From Anaerolineae bacterium (lineage in GTDB: Bacteria > Chloroflexota > Anaerolineae > 4572-78 > J111), in contig JAGRCC010000947.1 in NCBI GenBank assembly GCA_020433785.1, forward strand, positions 1-6,861: a stretch of DNA of 6,861 nt. Reading direction: 5' to 3'. Of this stretch, positions 3,869 through 6,861 are shown in pieces; within the stretch, counting starts at the first letter, position 1, and each line of letters opens with the position of its first letter. A program made the position numbers and the translations under genes. Under the pieces are notes generated by a model. That model had not been told where the DNA came from, searched no databases, and saw only the letters and a program-made list of their open reading frames with translations.

Positions 3869-6271
3869 ATGGGTGTTGTTCGGCATAAAATTTGGAGCGA
3901 TCTGTGGCGTAATAAAGGTCGCACCTTACAGGTGGTCCTCATTATCGCGATGGGCGCGTTTGCTGTCGGGATGATTGTCGGCAGCAGTGATTTAATTCGA
4001 GTCGGCCTGACCAAAATTTGGCTGGCGTCATCGCCATCGATGATCAACTTGATGGTCGATCCGCCCATCGATGACGAAACGGTTCAATCGCTAAAAAGCG
4101 TGCGCGGCGTCGATGACGTTGAAGGCATGCTGCTGACCACCATCGAGTGGCGGCACGATCCGTCGGAACCATGGCGAGCGGCCCGGCTGATCGCCCGCGA
4201 CGATTACGACGATCAAACCTACGCCAAATTGAGCCTGGTCAGCGGCGAGTGGCCGGAGCGTAAAACACTTGCCGTGATGCAGGGCGCTGATACGGCTTTT
4301 GACATCCCGCAGGGAATGGCAATACAAATTCGGGTTGAAGACAAAACTTATTCGGTTTCGATCGGCGGGGTGATCTACAACCCGCTGGCCAACCCGCCCG
4401 GTTTTGGCGGCAACCCTGAATTTTACGTCAGCCGCCAACGCTTCAGCGAACTGACCGGCGAAGCCAACTTTGCCCAACTGTTTGCCGGGGTGCCGGTCTT
4501 TTCCGAGGCGGCGGCCACCGAAGCGGCCGACCAGATCGAGCGGCGTCTGGAAAAACTGGATATCGAGGCCAGCAGCCTGCCGTTCCCGCCGCGCGTAACC
4601 AGCCCCGAAAAACATGCCTTTCAGGATGTTCTGGACGGTATCTTCCTTATATTGGGTATTATGGCGGTGTTGACCCTGCTGCTGGGGCTGCTGTTGGTTT
4701 ACAATACCATCAACGCCATTGTCAGCCAACAGGTTGACCAAATCGGCATTATGAAGGCGGTCGGTGCCCAGATCAGGCAGATTTTGCGCATTTACATCAC
4801 AATGGTGCTGGTCTATGGCCTGCTGTCGATGATCATCGCTATTCCGTTGGGAGCGCTGGGCGCTTATGGCTTGAGCACCTTTATGTTGAACGCTTTCAAC
4901 GTGACGCCGGAGCCGTTTAGCCTGTCACCGGCGGCGGTTCTGGTGCAGACGGCCATCTGTTTGCTGGCTCCCCTGTTAGTTTCGCTTGTCCCCATTTTTG
5001 CCGGGGCGCGCATTACCGTGCGCGAGGCCATCAGTACTTATGGTTTGAGCGCCGGCGGCAGCCGTTTGAGCCGCGCTCTGGCCAAGGTCCAAAATCTGTC
5101 GCGGATTACGCTGCTCATGATCAACAACACGTTTCGCAACCGGGGCCGGGTGATTTTGACCCAGATAACGCTGGTCGGCAGTGGCGTCATTTTTATGATG
5201 GTGATGGGCACCCAAGACTCGGCCAGATACACCTTCAATGATATTCTGTTCGACATTCTGAATTACAATGTCACTTTCCAATTTGAAGAGCCGGAACGGA
5301 TCGAGCAGGTCGAAGCGCTCACTCTGGCCCATCCCGATGTTAAAGCCGTCGAGATGTGGGGCGTGAACCAGGCTACCCTGCGCCTGGCCGGTCAGCCGGA
5401 AACCAATGAAGATGAAGACGCCATTCTGTGGGGGGTGCCATTGCCCACCCACCTATACCGGCCGGAGCTGCGTCAAGGCCGCTGGTTGGAGCCGAGCGAT
5501 ACAAACGCTGTCGTCTTGAACCAAGATTTGGCCCGCGATGCCGGGGTTACCCTGGGCGACCGGATTACGCTCGATCACAACCTCTATGGTGAGTCGGACT
5601 GGACGGTGGTCGGGCTGCTGCTCGATCCGGCCATCCCCAACTCGGTCTATATGTCGCGCGATATGTTGTTAAAGACAACCCACAGTGTTGGTGAAGCCGA
5701 AACGGTCTGGATCCAAACCGTGCGGAATGACGCCGCCGGCGAGATAGCGGCAGCCATCGAGTTACGGCGTTACTTCAACGAACGCAAATTGGATGTCAAA
5801 CCCGAAGGGATTTTCCCGATGGATACCGCCAAAGCCCTGGCCGATCAGATATTGAAGAACTTCGGAGTCATCATCTCGCTGTTGGCGACCCTGGCGGTGG
5901 TGATGGGCGTGGTGGGGGCCATCGCGCTAAGTGGGATGCTGTCCCTGAGCGTGCTGGAGCGAACCCGCGAAATTGGGGTAATGCGGGCCATCGGCGCTAC
6001 CTCGCGCATCATCGCCACCCTGTTTGTGGGCGAAGGGTTGACAATGGGGCTGATCAGCTGGGTGATTGCCATGCCGCTGAGTATTCCGGCCGGTTATCTG
6101 TTAACCAAGGCGTTGGGCGTCGTGGCCGAGGCTGAGATTCTCTACTACTACACCCCCACCGGTGCGATTTACTGGCTGGTCATTGTCACCGTGCTGTCTA
6201 TCGCCGCCAGTTGGCTGCCGGCCCGCAGCGCCACCCGCATCAGCGTCCGGGAAAGCCTGGCTTACCAGTAG
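3869..6271 (+). CDS. ABC transporter permease with two tandem MacB/FtsX modules
   Basis: An 800-residue membrane protein; ATG at 3869 has GGAG (3858-3861) 7 bases upstream. Module 1 has TM1 (about 20-39), an extracytoplasmic domain (about 40-255) and three TMs (about 258-278, 308-334, 355-378). Module 2 repeats this: TM5 (428-446), a domain to about 660, and TMs at about 666-688, 716-744 and 766-783. FtsX coupling motifs are QIGIMKAVGA (291-300) and EIGVMRAIGA (701-710); VREAIS (384-389) and VRESLA (793-798) close the modules. The family (COG0577-like) works with a LolD/MacB-type ATPase in lipoprotein, peptide or drug export, or in mechanotransmission; the substrate is unknown. No ATPase gene lies in the window: the upstream neighbour is divergent and the downstream one convergent, so this is a monocistronic permease here. 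Confidence 0.93.
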   Translation: MGVVRHKIWSDLWRNKGRTLQVVLIIAMGAFAVGMIVGSSDLIRVGLTKIWLASSPSMINLMVDPPIDDETVQSLKSVRGVDDVEGMLLTTIEWRHDPSEPWRAARLIARDDYDDQTYAKLSLVSGEWPERKTLAVMQGADTAFDIPQGMAIQIRVEDKTYSVSIGGVIYNPLANPPGFGGNPEFYVSRQRFSELTGEANFAQLFAGVPVFSEAAATEAADQIERRLEKLDIEASSLPFPPRVTSPEKHAFQDVLDGIFLILGIMAVLTLLLGLLLVYNTINAIVSQQVDQIGIMKAVGAQIRQILRIYITMVLVYGLLSMIIAIPLGALGAYGLSTFMLNAFNVTPEPFSLSPAAVLVQTAICLLAPLLVSLVPIFAGARITVREAISTYGLSAGGSRLSRALAKVQNLSRITLLMINNTFRNRGRVILTQITLVGSGVIFMMVMGTQDSARYTFNDILFDILNYNVTFQFEEPERIEQVEALTLAHPDVKAVEMWGVNQATLRLAGQPETNEDEDAILWGVPLPTHLYRPELRQGRWLEPSDTNAVVLNQDLARDAGVTLGDRITLDHNLYGESDWTVVGLLLDPAIPNSVYMSRDMLLKTTHSVGEAETVWIQTVRNDAAGEIAAAIELRRYFNERKLDVKPEGIFPMDTAKALADQILKNFGVIISLLATLAVVMGVVGAIALSGMLSLSVLERTREIGVMRAIGATSRIIATLFVGEGLTMGLISWVIAMPLSIPAGYLLTKALGVVAEAEILYYYTPTGAIYWLVIVTVLSIAASWLPARSATRISVRESLAYQ

Positions 6272-6277
6272 GAGCGC

Positions 6278-6387
6278 ATAACTACTCAGGTGACTGGCAC
6301 TTTGGCTCAAATCGAGAACATTGAGTGGAATAAAATGCTACAATTACAGTGATTAAGTGCCAGTCACCTTGTCTGCTGAGTAAATAC
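6278..6387. mobile_element. Candidate MITE (element B) with 8-bp target duplication
   Basis: AGGAGCGC occurs at 6270-6277 and 6388-6395, flanking a 110-bp segment. Its ends are imperfect inverted repeats sharing TACTCAG / CTGAGTA (6283-6289, 6376-6382), each exactly 5 bases from the flanking direct repeat. Inside, AGGTGACTGGCACTT (6288-6302) and AAGTGCCAGTCACCT (6355-6369) are a perfect 15-bp pair around a 52-base loop. There is no coding capacity, so movement would need a transposase in trans. The left direct repeat includes the last two bases of the permease TAG stop. The reading as a MITE is inference. Confidence 0.5.
6288..6369. repeat. 15-bp inverted repeat arms of element B
   Basis: The perfect arms 6288-6302 and 6355-6369 match the inner arms of element A (1877-1918) at 13 of 15 positions. 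The hairpin starts 17 bases after the permease stop and could also protect or terminate that transcript, though no T-run follows. Confidence 0.8.
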
Positions 6388-6442
6388 AGGAGCGCTATCG
6401 GACATCGCCTTGATTTGCCCCGGATTGCAATGCCTGATCGCC

Positions 6443-6517
6443 GACCACCGACCGTAGACCGCCGTACTTCAACCGCAGACCTGTTTTTCGGCGGTCGGCG
6501 GTCAGCTAGCGGTGGTC
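6443..6517. repeat. GC-rich nested inverted repeats downstream of folB
   Basis: GACCACCG (6443-6450) complements CGGTGGTC (6510-6517). Inside, GACCGCCG (6457-6464) complements CGGCGGTC, present twice in overlap (6489-6496, 6496-6503). The composition resembles degenerate GGTCGGC spacer repeats. It lies between convergent genes and may help end transcription from either side, but no classical terminator is seen. Confidence 0.45.
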
Positions 6518-6523
6518 TACCGG

Positions 6524-6861
6524 CTACCTCTCTCGCTCTCGATAGATGGTGACTCCCACCGACCGGGCAAACCGCAGCGCGGTCGGTTTTTCGACCGTCA
6601 TTTCAACGGCTTGCACGCGGGGATTGGTGTCGAAGCAAACCTGAGCCAGGTCAGCCACAAGCCGCTCGACTAAGTATGGTTTTGACTGCTCGACGTGATT
6701 GATGATGGCTTTGGTGATCGTTTTGTAATTGACGGAATCGGCGATGTTATCGCTTTTGCCGGCCGCTCGTGTATCGACCCATAAGGTGAAGTTAACGACA
6801 ATATCCTGTGGGTTCGTTCGTTCATCGGGATTGACGCCCAAAATGCCGCGAATCAGTAAAT
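6524..6861 (-). CDS. folB: Dihydroneopterin aldolase (partial; N-terminus beyond the window)
   Basis: Cytosolic enzyme of folate synthesis that cleaves 7,8-dihydroneopterin to 6-hydroxymethyl-dihydropterin and glycolaldehyde. The frame stays open to the right edge, reading LLIRGILGVNPDERTNPQ, typical of a FolB N-terminus. An internal TTG (6841) is therefore not the start, and roughly 8-9 residues probably lie outside. Counting from the TTG codon, E7 (in PDER), Y39 (in SVNYKTI), E59 (in YLVERL) and K85 (in VEKPTA) are spaced 32, 20 and 26 residues apart, exactly as E22, Y54, E74 and K100 of S. aureus FolB. The SVGVTIYRER ending is also typical. The stop is TAG at 6524-6526. Other folate genes would lie to the right, out of view. 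Confidence 0.93.
   Translation of the reverse strand, partial: LLIRGILGVNPDERTNPQDIVVNFTLWVDTRAAGKSDNIADSVNYKTITKAIINHVEQSKPYLVERLVADLAQVCFDTNPRVQAVEMTVEKPTALRFARSVGVTIYRERER

Noticed and set aside
4091..4741. Long minus-strand open frame (216 codons) in the permease gene
   Set aside because: Antisense to an unmistakable permease; the His/Gln/Arg-rich composition is typical of a reverse-frame artefact.
6839..6841. TTG as start codon of folB
   Set aside because: The same frame continues upstream to the window edge with typical FolB N-terminal residues (LLIRGI), and the S. aureus alignment requires about 15 residues before this codon.

Overview
The window looks like a piece of a medium-GC bacterial chromosome. 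The best guess is a member of the Chloroflexota (Anaerolineae-like). That guess rests on the style of the intergenic DNA (degenerate G-rich/C-rich short repeats, many hairpin repeats) and on a very long two-module FtsX-type permease. No marker gene in the window fixes the taxonomy, so this is inference.

Layout. Positions 1-204 hold the probable 3' end of an unrecognised gene, running into a degenerate G-rich then C-rich short-repeat tract. Positions 205-1462 are a structurally complete IS3-family insertion sequence: 23-bp terminal inverted repeats with TG...CA ends, orfA, orfB with a DD(35)E catalytic triad, and an A7 slippery site for -1 frameshifting. Next is a small coiled-coil-like hypothetical gene on the minus strand (about 1489-1716). 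Then comes roughly 580 bp without a convincing gene (1717-2297), which holds a tandem 10-mer, a doubly nested inverted repeat (1858-1936), an orphan half-repeat (1945-1959) and two strong hairpins (2196-2289).

The right half carries conventional genes. A 12-TM MATE-family efflux protein (2298-3674, minus) is divergent from an 800-residue ABC transporter permease with two tandem MacB/FtsX-type modules (3869-6271, plus). They share a 194-bp intergenic region with several hairpins. No ATP-binding subunit is present, so the permease must use an ATPase encoded elsewhere. Immediately after the permease stop codon lies a hairpin element flanked by an 8-bp direct repeat (candidate MITE), and then a GC-rich self-complementary spacer. 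The window ends inside folB (dihydroneopterin aldolase, minus strand), whose N-terminus lies beyond the right edge; its four expected active-site residues are present at exactly the spacing of the S. aureus enzyme.

The most noteworthy non-gene signal is a 15-bp arm, consensus AGGTGACNGKCMCTT. It occurs as a perfect inverted pair in two separate intergenic elements (1877-1918 and 6288-6369) and once alone (1945-1959). This points to a dispersed, probably mobilised, palindromic repeat family. I found no clear evidence of a wholly new multi-gene system.
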